Below, one piece after another: positions 8,262 to 17,090 of a stretch of 64,000 bases of DNA. A program made the position numbers and the translations under genes. This DNA comes from Kitasatospora setae KM-6054. Its GTDB lineage: Bacteria; Actinomycetota; Actinomycetes; Streptomycetales; Streptomycetaceae. The stretch is taken from NCBI RefSeq assembly GCF_000269985.1, contig NC_016109.1, positions 6,103,001-6,167,000 on the forward strand. Direction: 5' to 3'. Position 1 is the first letter of the stretch, and every line of letters starts with the position of its first letter. The notes under the pieces are model-generated. The model worked only from the letters and a program-made list of their open reading frames with translations, was not told the DNA's origin and searched no databases.

Positions 8262-9389
8262 CTACGCGTCGTCCCAGTTGAAGAAGCGCCACGCGACGGC
8301 GCACAGCACCGCGGTGAAGCCCAGCAGGATGCCCATCGCGGGCAGCGCCTCGGCCAGGCCGCCGCCCTGGCTGAGCACCGACTTCGCCGGGACGATCAGG
8401 TAGCGCAGCGGCAGCGCCCGGGAGACGTCCTGCAGCCAGCTCGGCGCGAAGTCCAGCGGGATGAAGGCGCCGCCGAGGAACGACATCGGCAGGATGATCA
8501 GCTGGTTCATGCCGTTCGCCGACTCCTCGGTCTTCGCCAGCGAGCCGGTGACCAGCCCGATCGACATGAACGCGAGAGTGGCGCAGACCACCAGCGGGAG
8601 CACCAGCCACCAGTTGCCGGTGAGCTTCAGCCCGAAGTAGTCGATCTGCGCGACCAGCAGGAACAGCGCGGTCTGCGCCATCGCGACCAGCACGCTGACC
8701 AGCACCCGGGCGCCGACGATGGTGCCCGCCGAGATGGGCGCCAGCCGCAGCCGGCGCAGCACCCGCTTCTTGCGCCAGGTGACCAGGGTGAAGGAGGCGC
8801 CGTAGACCGCGCCCATGGCGACCGCGTAGGCGAGCAGGCCCGGGGTCAGGTACTGGATCGGCTTGACCGAGTCGTCCTCCACCTTGGAGGCGTCCAGGGT
8901 GAACTTCTGCGGGGCGTTCGAGGCGGCCTGGTTGGCGCCCTGCACCAGCGAGTTGACGATGCCCTGCACGGTGGCGGACTTGACCTGGTCGGACTGGCTG
9001 AAGCGGAGCACCAGGGTGCCGTCCGGCTTCTCCAGCACCACGCCGTCCAGTTCGCCCTTCCTGACCTTGGCGAGGGCGTCGGTCTCGCTCAGGCCGGTGG
9101 TGATCTCCAGCGCGTCCAGCGAGTCGCCGGCGTGGGCGCGGGCGTCGTCCAGGACCTTGACCTGGCCGATCTGGGCGACCTTGACGTGCGAGCTGCCGCC
9201 GCCCTTGTAGAGGACGCCGAACAGCAGCAGGAACATCAGCGGCAGCGCGAGGGTGAAGAACAGCGTGCCCTTGTCGCGCAGGAAGCCCAGCAGCATCACC
9301 CGGGACAGGCCGACGAAGGCGTTGGCCCTCTCCCGGCCCGCGGCGGCCGGGGCCGGGGCGGGCGCCGGGGTCCGTTCGGTGGCGGTCAT
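8262..9389 (-). CDS. ABC-2 type exporter permease (DrrB-like)
   Basis: A 375-aa integral membrane protein of the ABC-2 family. One N-terminal helix (VMLLGFLRDKGTLFFTLALP) is followed by a large extracytoplasmic loop, then a cluster of helices from about residue 180 (LLAYAVAMGAVYGASFTLV) with the NQLIILPMSFLGGAFIPLD motif typical of the family. ATG 9389 overlaps the TGA of the upstream ATPase as ATGA, implying translational coupling. With the ATPase it should form a drug or lipid exporter; the substrate is not inferable. Confidence 0.88.
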   Translation of the reverse strand: MTATERTPAPAPAPAAAGRERANAFVGLSRVMLLGFLRDKGTLFFTLALPLMFLLLFGVLYKGGGSSHVKVAQIGQVKVLDDARAHAGDSLDALEITTGLSETDALAKVRKGELDGVVLEKPDGTLVLRFSQSDQVKSATVQGIVNSLVQGANQAASNAPQKFTLDASKVEDDSVKPIQYLTPGLLAYAVAMGAVYGASFTLVTWRKKRVLRRLRLAPISAGTIVGARVLVSVLVAMAQTALFLLVAQIDYFGLKLTGNWWLVLPLVVCATLAFMSIGLVTGSLAKTEESANGMNQLIILPMSFLGGAFIPLDFAPSWLQDVSRALPLRYLIVPAKSVLSQGGGLAEALPAMGILLGFTAVLCAVAWRFFNWDDA

Positions 9390-10303
9390 GCCCGGTACTC
9401 CCGTCCGGTCAGCTGGAGGAAGACGTCCTCCAGGGTGGCGCCGCGGACTTCGAGGCCGCGCAGCGCGTTCTGCTCGGCCAGCACGGCGAGCACCGGGCCG
9501 GGGTCGGTGGTGGAGAGCGCCAGCGTGACGCCGTCGTCCTCCAGGTTGGCGTGCTCCGCGCCCGCGGCGGCGAGCAGGTCGCGGGCCCGGTCGGCGGTCA
9601 GCAGGCCGGACTCGATCCGGACCCGGACGGTGTCGTCGATCTCGCGGACCAGCGCGGCCGGGGCGCCGGTCTTCAGCACCCTGCCGTGGTCCATCACCGA
9701 GACGCGGTCGCAGAGCACCTCGGCCTCGTCCAGGTAGTGCGTGGTGAGGACGACGGTGCGGCCCTCGGCGTTGATGTCGCGCAGCAGGTCCCACAGGTTG
9801 CGGCGGGCCTGCGGGTCGAGGCCGGTGGTCGGCTCGTCCAGGAACACCAGCTCCGGGTCGTGCACCAGGGCGCAGGCGATGGAGAGCCGCTGCGCCTGGC
9901 CGCCGGACATCTTGTCGGTCAGCACGTTCGCGGACTCGGTCAGGCCGACCCGCTCCAGCATGGTGTCGGCCGCCTTCGGGCCGATGCCGTAGAACGACGC
10001 GAAGGTGCGGATGGTCTCCCGCGCGCTCAGCTTGTTGAAGAACGCGGACGCCTGGAACTGGACGCCGATCCGCGGCAGCAGCTTCGGGTTGCGCGGCCAC
10101 GGCGACAGGCCGAGCAGCTCGACCCGGCCCTCGTCGGCCTCCCGGATGCCCTCCAGGATCTCCAGCGTGGTGGTCTTGCCGGCGCCGTTGGGCCCGAGCA
10201 GACCGTAGAACTCGCCAGTCGCGACGGAGAGCGACACCCCGTCGACGGCCTGGACATCCCCGTACCGCTTCCGGATCCCGTCCGCGGTTATCGCTTCACT
10301 CAT
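9386..10303 (-). CDS. ABC transporter ATP-binding protein (DrrA/CcmA-like)
   Basis: A 305-aa ATPase with Walker A GPNGAGKTT, Q-loop VQFQASAFF, signature MSGGQAQRLSIACAL, Walker B ELVFLDEPTTGLDP and switch His in VVLTTHYLDEAE. The C-terminal extension of about 80 residues (VRVRIESGLLTADRARDLL) is typical of DrrA-type drug-export ATPases. ATG 10303 gives MSEAITADGIRKRYG. It is first in a two-gene operon with the permease, joined by an ATGA overlap. Confidence 0.92.
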   Translation of the reverse strand: MSEAITADGIRKRYGDVQAVDGVSLSVATGEFYGLLGPNGAGKTTTLEILEGIREADEGRVELLGLSPWPRNPKLLPRIGVQFQASAFFNKLSARETIRTFASFYGIGPKAADTMLERVGLTESANVLTDKMSGGQAQRLSIACALVHDPELVFLDEPTTGLDPQARRNLWDLLRDINAEGRTVVLTTHYLDEAEVLCDRVSVMDHGRVLKTGAPAALVREIDDTVRVRIESGLLTADRARDLLAAAGAEHANLEDDGVTLALSTTDPGPVLAVLAEQNALRGLEVRGATLEDVFLQLTGREYRA

Positions 10304-10387
10304 GGGGCGAAGCGTAGGGGGTCGGGGCATATCCGACGAGCACTTTTGTGCGAATTTTGAGCAGGTGGTGTCAGGGTCGGACGCGGT

Positions 10388-10430
10388 CCGGCCCGCGCCC
10401 GGGGAGTCCAACTCCCGGGGCGCGGGCCGG
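10388..10430. terminator. Terminator hairpin after the FHA gene
   Basis: A 20-bp stem with one mismatch (10388-10407 with 10411-10430) and a 3-base loop lies between the FHA stop at 10470 and the ATPase start at 10303. It probably ends the seven-gene signalling cluster. Confidence 0.75.
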
Positions 10431-10469
10431 TGGTGACGGCAAATCAGCCGACGTGCCGCTGACGTGTCG

Positions 10470-11936
10470 TCAGGCCAGGTGCACCGTGATGGTGGTCCAG
10501 GCGCCGACGTGGATCCGGTCGCCGTCGTTCAGCGGGATCGCGGTGTGCGGCGGCAGGGTGTCCGGGCTGCCGTTCATGGTGGTGCCGTTGGTGGAGTCCT
10601 GGTCGACCACCACCCAGCTGCCGTCCGGCTGCTCGGCCAGCAGGGCGTGGTGGTGCGAGGCGCCCGGGTCCTCCGGGGAGACCGACAGGTCGATCTCCGG
10701 CACGGTGCCGCGCTGCTGGCTGCGCCGGCCGATCCGCAGCTGGCCGCGGCCGGTCAGCGGCACCCGCCGCTCCGCCGTGTACTGCGGGAAGTACAGGCCG
10801 GACGCCTCCGGGCCGCTGCGGGTCATCATGTCGGTGAAGTACTCGTGGTCCGGCGCCACCACCGCGAACCAGGTGCCGCGCTGCTGCTGCGGCGCGCCGC
10901 CCTGCTGCTGCCCGGGCGGGGTCAGCCGGAACGACGTCCCCGAGTCCTGGCCCGGCTGCGGGCCCGACCCCGGCCCGGACGGCTCGGCGTACACCGGGCC
11001 GGTCCGCTCGTAGTCGACGTCCGGGAACGCCGCCGCCGGGGACTTCTCGAACGCGGGCGCGGCGGGCGCGGCGGCCTGCGCCGCCTGCTCGTACGGGGAG
11101 CGCGGCGGCTCGTACGGCGACTGCGGCTGCTGCGGCGGCTGGGGCCGCTGGGGCTGCTGGGGCTGTTCGTAGGGCGACTGCGGCCGCTCGTACGGCGACT
11201 GCGGCTGCGGCGGGGCCGCGGGCGGCTCGTACGGGGAGCGCGGCGGCTCGTACGGGGACTGCGGCTGCGGCGGGCGCTGCGGCTGCTCGTACGCGGGCGG
11301 GGCCGGCGGCTCGAAGGCGGGCGGGGCGGCCGGGGGCGCGGCGGCGGGCGGCGGGAAGCCGTAGCCCTGCGGCGGCTGGTGGCCCTGCGGCGGCGCGGGC
11401 GGCGGCTGGTGGCCGAGCGGGCCGGGCGCGGCGCCCGGCGGGCGGGCCGAGGTGGCCAGGTTGTAGTCGTAGCCGCACTCCTCGCAGTACCGGCCGGTCT
11501 GCGGGCTGCGGCAGATCGGGCAGGTCACCAGCCCGGTGGTGGGCGGGGGCAGCGGCGGGGCGCCGTACGGGCCCGGCGCGGCGGGGCCGGTGGGGGTGCC
11601 GGCCGGCGGGGTCGGGGTGCGGCGCGGCTCGAAGTAGCCGCCACCGCCGGCCTGGGTGCCGGCCGGCGGGGTGCTGCCCGGTCCGACCGGCGGGTAGCCG
11701 GAGGAGGCGTAGGAGGGCGGCGGGCCGGGCGGACCCGGCGGCGGCGCGGCGGGACCGCCGTACTGCCCCTGGGCACCGGGCTGGCCCTGGGCGCCGGGCT
11801 GCCCTTGGGCGCCGGGCTGGGCCGGGCCGTTCGGGAAGCCGGGGATCGCCAGGCCGGGCGGCGGTGACATCGGGAAGCCGCAGTAGTCGCACCAGTCCTC
11901 GGCCTGTGACTCGTGTCCCCTAGGGCAGATCGGCAT
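10470..11936 (-). CDS. FHA-domain protein with zinc ribbons and long Pro-rich linker
   Basis: A 488-aa cytosolic protein. N-terminal zinc ribbon C-P-R-G-H...W-C-D-Y-C-G-F (residues 4-21), a second ribbon CPICRSPQTGRYCEECGYDY near residue 155, a Pro/Tyr/Gln-rich linker with SPYEPP-type repeats (about 215-310), then a C-terminal FHA domain (about 385-488) with GRRSQQRGTVPEIDLS, a HHALL segment and DSTNGTTMNG. FHA domains bind phosphothreonine. It is last in the kinase/phosphatase cluster, so it may read or be a substrate of the PknG-like kinase, as GarA/OdhI are in other actinobacteria, though its architecture differs. Confidence 0.88.
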   Translation of the reverse strand: MPICPRGHESQAEDWCDYCGFPMSPPPGLAIPGFPNGPAQPGAQGQPGAQGQPGAQGQYGGPAAPPPGPPGPPPSYASSGYPPVGPGSTPPAGTQAGGGGYFEPRRTPTPPAGTPTGPAAPGPYGAPPLPPPTTGLVTCPICRSPQTGRYCEECGYDYNLATSARPPGAAPGPLGHQPPPAPPQGHQPPQGYGFPPPAAAPPAAPPAFEPPAPPAYEQPQRPPQPQSPYEPPRSPYEPPAAPPQPQSPYERPQSPYEQPQQPQRPQPPQQPQSPYEPPRSPYEQAAQAAAPAAPAFEKSPAAAFPDVDYERTGPVYAEPSGPGSGPQPGQDSGTSFRLTPPGQQQGGAPQQQRGTWFAVVAPDHEYFTDMMTRSGPEASGLYFPQYTAERRVPLTGRGQLRIGRRSQQRGTVPEIDLSVSPEDPGASHHHALLAEQPDGSWVVVDQDSTNGTTMNGSPDTLPPHTAIPLNDGDRIHVGAWTTITVHLA

Positions 11937-11979
11937 CAGGTCCCCACTCCAGCAGGTTCGGGTCCGGCGGGTGTCCGGC

Positions 11980-13308
11980 TCACTTCTTCACGCGCACGGT
12001 CTTCGTCGACCGGGTCTCAAGGGTCATCGAGTCGGCCTCGCTCACGTTCTTACGGAACCGAACGGTACCCTCCCGCTCGTCGACCACGTCCACCACCTTC
12101 CGCAGCAGCTTGAGGGTGCCCTCGTTGCCGCTGCCGTACGCCAGCCGGACGGCGGCGCCCAGTTTGGCGCTCGCGAGCTCCAAGTCGCCCGCCCGGTGGG
12201 CCTCCAGGCCGTCGCGGATCGAGTCGGCCAGCTCGGCCTGCCCGGTGTAGTGCGCGACCTGCGGGCTGATCCGGGTCGAGGAGGCCAGGTCGTCCGTCCA
12301 CACGGCGCGGACCAGGCCCTGGCCGAGCACCTCGGCGGTGCCGTCGGGCTGCGGCAGGACCAGGCTGATCCGGGCCGCCAGCATCTCGCTGCCGACCGCC
12401 GCCGCCGGGACCTCCAGGCAGACGTGGTAGTCGCGGGACTCGTCGCCCCAGGACCCGGTCGGGTAGTCCCCGGACCTCGGCCCGGCCTCGGCCCGCCGCT
12501 CGCTGAGGTCCTCGACGGCGGGCGCCGCCTGCTTGACGAACTTCACCCGGGCGCCGACCGGCGTCCACACCCGCAGCGCGACGTCCGCGACCTGCTTGCC
12601 CATCGCGGCGGACATCATCGCCCGGAAGTCCTCGGCCAGGCCGGAGGACTCGGCGACGATGTCGACCGTCCCGAGCAGCGCGGAGGAGATCTTCCGCAGC
12701 TCGGCGACCTCCCAGTCGGTGCCGACGCCGCGGCAGTCGGCGGTGAAGTAGCCGGCCGCCGCGTCCAGCGAGCGCTGCAGGTCGGCGGGCTTCTCGTGCT
12801 CGTTGCGGCCGTCGGTGAGCAGGATGGCGTGCCGGATCGACGCCTCCGGGTGGGAGGCGAACAGCTGCTGCGCCTTGGCTATCCAGGTGCCGATCGCGGT
12901 GCCGCCGGACGGGTTGAGGCGGCGCAGCGCCTCCTTGGCCTGCTCGCGGGTGGCCCGGTCGGCGACCGCCAGCCGGTTGTTGCCCGGGTAGACGTCGCCG
13001 GCCTGGTGGGTGCCGGCCACCACGGCGAAGGCCACGCCGTCGCGCAGCTCGTCGATGGCGGCGGCGGTGGCCTCGCGGGCGTGCCGCATCTTCCCGGCCG
13101 GGTGCTCCATCGAGCCGGAGCAGTCGATCACCAGCACCACGGCGGCGCCCGGCCCGGGGGCGCCGATCGGCCGGCCGCCGGAGGTGCCGCCGCCGGTCGC
13201 GGTGACCGTGACGATGGCGTTGACCTCCTGGGATCCCTGGGCGAGGTACTCGTTCTGGAAGACGTCGACGTCGAACCGGGGCGCGTCGGGCTTGGACAAC
13301 GAGGCCAT
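11980..13308 (-). CDS. VWA-domain protein (TerY-like)
   Basis: A 442-aa protein with a von Willebrand A domain at about residues 50-230. The MIDAS motif is intact: DCSGS (VLVIDCSGSMEHP), a downstream Thr in GGTAIGTW, and LLTDGRNEH. The C-terminal part (QVADVALRVWTPVGARVKF onward) resembles the beta-sandwich/helical region of bacterial TerY-type VWA proteins. No signal peptide or membrane helix is seen. It lies 63 bases after the PP2C gene and 43 before the FHA gene, in the order kinase-PP2C-VWA-FHA, a setting like the TerY-P phosphorylation triads. Confidence 0.88.
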   Translation of the reverse strand: MASLSKPDAPRFDVDVFQNEYLAQGSQEVNAIVTVTATGGGTSGGRPIGAPGPGAAVVLVIDCSGSMEHPAGKMRHAREATAAAIDELRDGVAFAVVAGTHQAGDVYPGNNRLAVADRATREQAKEALRRLNPSGGTAIGTWIAKAQQLFASHPEASIRHAILLTDGRNEHEKPADLQRSLDAAAGYFTADCRGVGTDWEVAELRKISSALLGTVDIVAESSGLAEDFRAMMSAAMGKQVADVALRVWTPVGARVKFVKQAAPAVEDLSERRAEAGPRSGDYPTGSWGDESRDYHVCLEVPAAAVGSEMLAARISLVLPQPDGTAEVLGQGLVRAVWTDDLASSTRISPQVAHYTGQAELADSIRDGLEAHRAGDLELASAKLGAAVRLAYGSGNEGTLKLLRKVVDVVDEREGTVRFRKNVSEADSMTLETRSTKTVRVKK

Positions 13309-13371
13309 GCGGAGAACTCCTGTCGGAGGAATCGGTGGCGGTGTCGGCGGTGGTGCGGGTGGCGCGGTGGA

Positions 13372-14655
13372 TCAGTCTTCGGCGGGCGCGGGCGCGGGCA
13401 CGGCCGGCGGTGCGGCGGGCGGCGGCGGGACGGCGGCGGCTCCCGCCGGCGCGGCGCCCACCGGCGCGGGCACGGTCGGCGGTGCGGCGGGCGGCGCGGG
13501 CACGGTGGCGGGCGCGGCCGGTGCGGCGGGGGCCGCCGGCGGGGCGGCCGCGCGGAGCGGCACGGTGGCGTCGTCCGCGTCGGCGGCGGAGCGCGGCAGC
13601 GGCACCGGCACGTCGAGCAGGGTGCTGTCGTGGGCGGGCGGGGCGGTCCGCGGGTCGATCGGCAGGACCGCGACGGTGATGTTGTCGTGCCCGCCGCGTT
13701 CGACCGCGAACCGGACCAGCTCCCGCGCGGTGGCGAGCGGTTCGGTCCGGGCGTCGGCGCGGACCACGAACGCCAGGTCGGTGGCGGCCTCGGCGTAGTT
13801 CCACAGGCCGTCGGTGCAGATCAGCAGCACGCCGGGGACGTGCGGGGTGAAGCTGACGGTGTGCGGGTCGAGGTCCTCGGCGTCGGCGCCGAGCCAGCCG
13901 GTGATGGCGTGGGCGCGCGGGTCGGCGTACGCCTCGGCCTCGGCCATCAGCTGGGCGGCGACCATCCGGGCCGCCCAGGAGTCGTCCTCGGTGAGCCGGT
14001 ACGGTTCGGCGGACTCGCGGTCGTCCGGGATCCAGTAGGCGCGGGTGTCGCCGACCCAGCCGATGGTGACCAGGCCGCCGGAGCTGATCGCGCTGACGTA
14101 GGTGCAGGCGGGCGCGTTGCTGTGCCGGCCGTCGGGGGCGGTGCCGTCGTGGGCGAGCGCGGTGACGGCCCGGTTGGCGGCGCCGATCGCCTCGCGCATC
14201 GCCTGGCCGGGTTCGCGGCCGGCGGTCAGCGCGGCGACCAGCGAGTCGGCGGCGGCGGTGACGGCGGTGGCGGACGCCTCGTCCGGGCGGGACGAGGAGG
14301 AGACGCCGTCGCAGACCACGGCGAGTACCGCGGGCGCGCCCTCGGGGCCCTCGGCGGTGGCGGCGGTGAACGCGTCCTCGTTGCGGTGGTGGCGCAGGCC
14401 GCGGTCGGAGACGGCGGCGACGCCGGTCAGTTCCAGTTCCTGGTGGTCGCGTTCGCGCGGCTGGGCCTGCCCGCACCGCTGGCACCAGCCGTCGGCGAGG
14501 TCGGCGGAGCCGCAGTGCGGGCAGCTGGGCACGACGGGCAGGTCGCGCAGGGTCGGCGGCCCGGTCAGGGCGGTGCCGCAGGCCCCGCAGAAGGCGTCCT
14601 GGGGCCTCAGCGGTTCGGCACAGTTCGGGCACTCGGTCTGCTGCGGCATGCTCAC
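13372..14655 (-). CDS. PP2C-family Ser/Thr phosphatase with N-terminal double zinc ribbon
   Basis: A 427-aa protein. Two N-terminal zinc ribbons (C-P-N-C...F-C-G-A-C-G and C-P-H-C-G...W-C-Q-R-C-G, residues about 9-70) precede a PP2C catalytic domain (about 80-325) with RNEDAF, VVCDGVSSSS, GWVGDTRAYW, ICTDGLWNY and GGHDNITV, giving all metal-binding Asp residues. The C-terminal 100 residues are Ala/Pro-rich and low complexity. GTG 14655 overlaps the kinase stop by four bases with AGGA upstream; ATG 14649 is the alternative. It should reverse phosphorylation by the coupled kinase. Confidence 0.9.
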   Translation of the reverse strand: MSMPQQTECPNCAEPLRPQDAFCGACGTALTGPPTLRDLPVVPSCPHCGSADLADGWCQRCGQAQPRERDHQELELTGVAAVSDRGLRHHRNEDAFTAATAEGPEGAPAVLAVVCDGVSSSSRPDEASATAVTAAADSLVAALTAGREPGQAMREAIGAANRAVTALAHDGTAPDGRHSNAPACTYVSAISSGGLVTIGWVGDTRAYWIPDDRESAEPYRLTEDDSWAARMVAAQLMAEAEAYADPRAHAITGWLGADAEDLDPHTVSFTPHVPGVLLICTDGLWNYAEAATDLAFVVRADARTEPLATARELVRFAVERGGHDNITVAVLPIDPRTAPPAHDSTLLDVPVPLPRSAADADDATVPLRAAAPPAAPAAPAAPATVPAPPAAPPTVPAPVGAAPAGAAAVPPPPAAPPAVPAPAPAED

Positions 14656-17090
14656 ACCCATGTCCTGGGGCGGGCCCGGTTGGCCCGTTCCACCCACTCG
14701 ATCCTCGTCTCGGCCCGGTCGGACAACCGCGCCAACATCCGGTAGGAGTGTTCCAGGGCGAGCCTCAGTTCCCGTTCCGCGGCGGGATGTCCCAGCACGG
14801 TCAGCGTGGCGGGGCGTCCGGCGGCCCCGGCGAGCACCCAGTTGAGCGCCGAGTCCAGTACCTCGACGGCGAGTTCCTCGCGCCGCCGGGCGTCCAGGGT
14901 GAGCGCCGCCAGCCGTTCGGAGCTGTCGGCGAGTTCGGCGGCCAGCGGCTCGGTGGCGGCCCGGCCGCGCAGCCGGGCGCGGACCGCGCCGATCCGGGCG
15001 GCGGTCCAGTGCGCGGAGGTCTCCGGGACGGCCTCCAGCGCGGCGACCGCGCCCGCCCGGTCGCCGTCCGCGAGCCGGACCCGGGCCAGGCCGAACGCGG
15101 CGCCGACGAAGGACCGGTCGACGCCGTTGACCAGCGCGTAGTAGCCGGCCGCGACCGGGTGGTCGCCGAGCAGTTCGGCGCAGACCGCGAGCGCCAGCTT
15201 CGGCGCGGCCTCGCCCGGGAACGCGTCGTACAGCGCCTCGAAGGACTCGGCGGCCTCCTCGGCCCGGCCCTCGGCCAGCGCGAGCAGCCCGCGGTGCCAC
15301 ACCACCCGCCACTCGCCGGGGTGGTCGGCCTCCAGCCCGGCCAGCACCCCGGCGGCCGCGGCCGGGTCGGCCAGCTCCAGGTGGGTGCGCAGCAGCCGCA
15401 GCCGCAGCTCGGTGGAGTCGGGGCCCCCGTCCGCCGCGAGGGCCGACAGCGCGGCCAGCGCCTCGGCGGGCGAGGCGGCGGACAGCGCGGAGAGCAGGCC
15501 CGCCTTCGGGTCGGCCGGGTCGGCGAGCGGCCCGGGCAGGGCCAGCGCGGCGGCCCGGGGGTCCGGCGCGTGCTCGGCCAACTCGGTGTCGACGATCCGC
15601 AGTTCGGGGCCGAACAGGGTGGAGGGGGCGGGCCTGGCCTGCCCGTCCTGGAGGCTCAGCACCTCGCGCAGCACGCCGGTCAGCTGCCCGGCCATCTCCT
15701 CGGCGGAGGCGAACCGGCGGGCCGGGTCCGGGTCGGTGGCGCGCACCAGCAGCCGGTGGAAGGACTCGTACCGGGCGAACACCTCCACCTCGTCCGGGCC
15801 CGGCAGTTCGTGCCGCCAGCGGTCGGTGTAGCCGCGGAAGTCGAAGGTCATCACGGCCAGCGTGCGGGCCACCGTGTACAGGTCGGAGGCGGGGGAGGGG
15901 CCGGTGGTGGCGATCTCCGGGGCCTGGTAGCCGACGGTGCCGTAGATCGGGCCGTCGTCGTCGTGCCGGCGGACCGCGCCCATGTCGATGATCTTGAGCA
16001 TGTCGTCCGACTGGATCACGTTGTCCAGCTTGAAGTCGCAGTACACCAGCCCGCGGGCGTGCAGGTAGCCGAGCGCGGGCAGCGCCGCCAGCCCGTACGC
16101 CAGCGCCTGCTCGACCGGCAGCGGCTCGCGCCGGCCGTCCGGGGCGCGGCGCTCGTTCGCGATGTCCTTCAGCGACTTGCCGCCGACGTACTCCATCACG
16201 ATGTAGCCGTCGGCCGCACCGGTCCTGGCGTCCGGGTGCTCGACGAAGTTGATGATCCGGACGATGTTCGGGTGGTCGACCTCGGCCAGGAACCGCCGCT
16301 CGGCGATCGCCACCGCCAGCGCGTCCTCGTCCCCGGTGTCGAGCAGGCCCTTCAGCACCACCCAGCGGTCGTTCACCCGGCGGTCCACCGCCAGGTAGAT
16401 CCAGCCCAGGCCGCCGTGCGCCAGGCAGCCCATCACCTCGTACTGGCCGCCGACCAGGTCGCCGCGCGACAGCTTCGGACTGAACGAGTACGGGGTGCCG
16501 CACTTGACGCAGAAGCCCTCCGGGCGGCCCGGGCGGCCGTCCTGCTCGCGGCCCACCGGCTGCTCGCAGCGCGAGCAGAACCGCTTGTGCTCGGGCACCT
16601 GCGGGTCGGCCAGCACCGCCAGCGCCGGGTCCGGGCTCGGCACCGGGGCGATCGCCACCAGGCCCGCGCCCAGGTTGCCGCGCCGCGCGGTGCCGGTGCC
16701 GCCCTTCGCACTGCGCACCGACACCGAGCCGGAGCGGGCCGAACGGCCGGAACGGCCGGAACGGGAGCGGGTGGAGGCGGAAGCGGAAGCGGAGACAGGG
16801 GCGGAGACGGAAGCGGAGGCGGACGGCGCGGCCTGGGCCGGCGGCGCGGCGGCGGGCACGGCGGTGGCGGCGGTCAGGCCGCACTCGTCGCAGTAGCCGT
16901 CCGGGTCGATCGTCCCCGCGCAGCCCGCCCGCCCGCAGGAGCCGCCCGCCGGGACGGCCGCGCGCGGGGCCGGCACCGGCGCGGACGGGGCCGCCGCCGG
17001 GCCGCGTTCGGGGGTCAGCCCGCACTCGTCGCAGTACCCGTCGGTGTCGATCTCCCCGGTGCAGCCCGTGCGGGCGCATGCCTCAGCCAT
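14652..17090 (-). CDS. pknG: PknG-like serine/threonine protein kinase with zinc ribbons and TPR tail
   Basis: An 812-aa soluble kinase. Two near-identical N-terminal zinc ribbons (residues 5-24 and 52-72, each ending DGYCDECGLT), a Ser/Arg-rich linker, a rubredoxin-like pair FCSRC/FCVKC (171-198), then the kinase domain from about 215: glycine loop CLAHGGLGWIYLA, Lys in WVVLKGL, catalytic loop CDFKLDN (351-357) and DMG instead of DFG (369-371), a non-RD arrangement like mycobacterial PknG. The C-terminal 350 residues are TPR-like helices. Mycobacterial PknG controls 2-oxoglutarate metabolism through GarA. It overlaps both neighbours (8 and 4 bases), so translation is coupled. Confidence 0.9.
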   Translation of the reverse strand: MAEACARTGCTGEIDTDGYCDECGLTPERGPAAAPSAPVPAPRAAVPAGGSCGRAGCAGTIDPDGYCDECGLTAATAVPAAAPPAQAAPSASASVSAPVSASASASTRSRSGRSGRSARSGSVSVRSAKGGTGTARRGNLGAGLVAIAPVPSPDPALAVLADPQVPEHKRFCSRCEQPVGREQDGRPGRPEGFCVKCGTPYSFSPKLSRGDLVGGQYEVMGCLAHGGLGWIYLAVDRRVNDRWVVLKGLLDTGDEDALAVAIAERRFLAEVDHPNIVRIINFVEHPDARTGAADGYIVMEYVGGKSLKDIANERRAPDGRREPLPVEQALAYGLAALPALGYLHARGLVYCDFKLDNVIQSDDMLKIIDMGAVRRHDDDGPIYGTVGYQAPEIATTGPSPASDLYTVARTLAVMTFDFRGYTDRWRHELPGPDEVEVFARYESFHRLLVRATDPDPARRFASAEEMAGQLTGVLREVLSLQDGQARPAPSTLFGPELRIVDTELAEHAPDPRAAALALPGPLADPADPKAGLLSALSAASPAEALAALSALAADGGPDSTELRLRLLRTHLELADPAAAAGVLAGLEADHPGEWRVVWHRGLLALAEGRAEEAAESFEALYDAFPGEAAPKLALAVCAELLGDHPVAAGYYALVNGVDRSFVGAAFGLARVRLADGDRAGAVAALEAVPETSAHWTAARIGAVRARLRGRAATEPLAAELADSSERLAALTLDARRREELAVEVLDSALNWVLAGAAGRPATLTVLGHPAAERELRLALEHSYRMLARLSDRAETRIEWVERANRARPRTWV

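Noticed and set aside
8262..10303. Antibiotic biosynthetic cluster around the DrrAB-like exporter
   Set aside because: Neighbours are a globin and signalling genes; no synthases, tailoring enzymes or pathway regulators.
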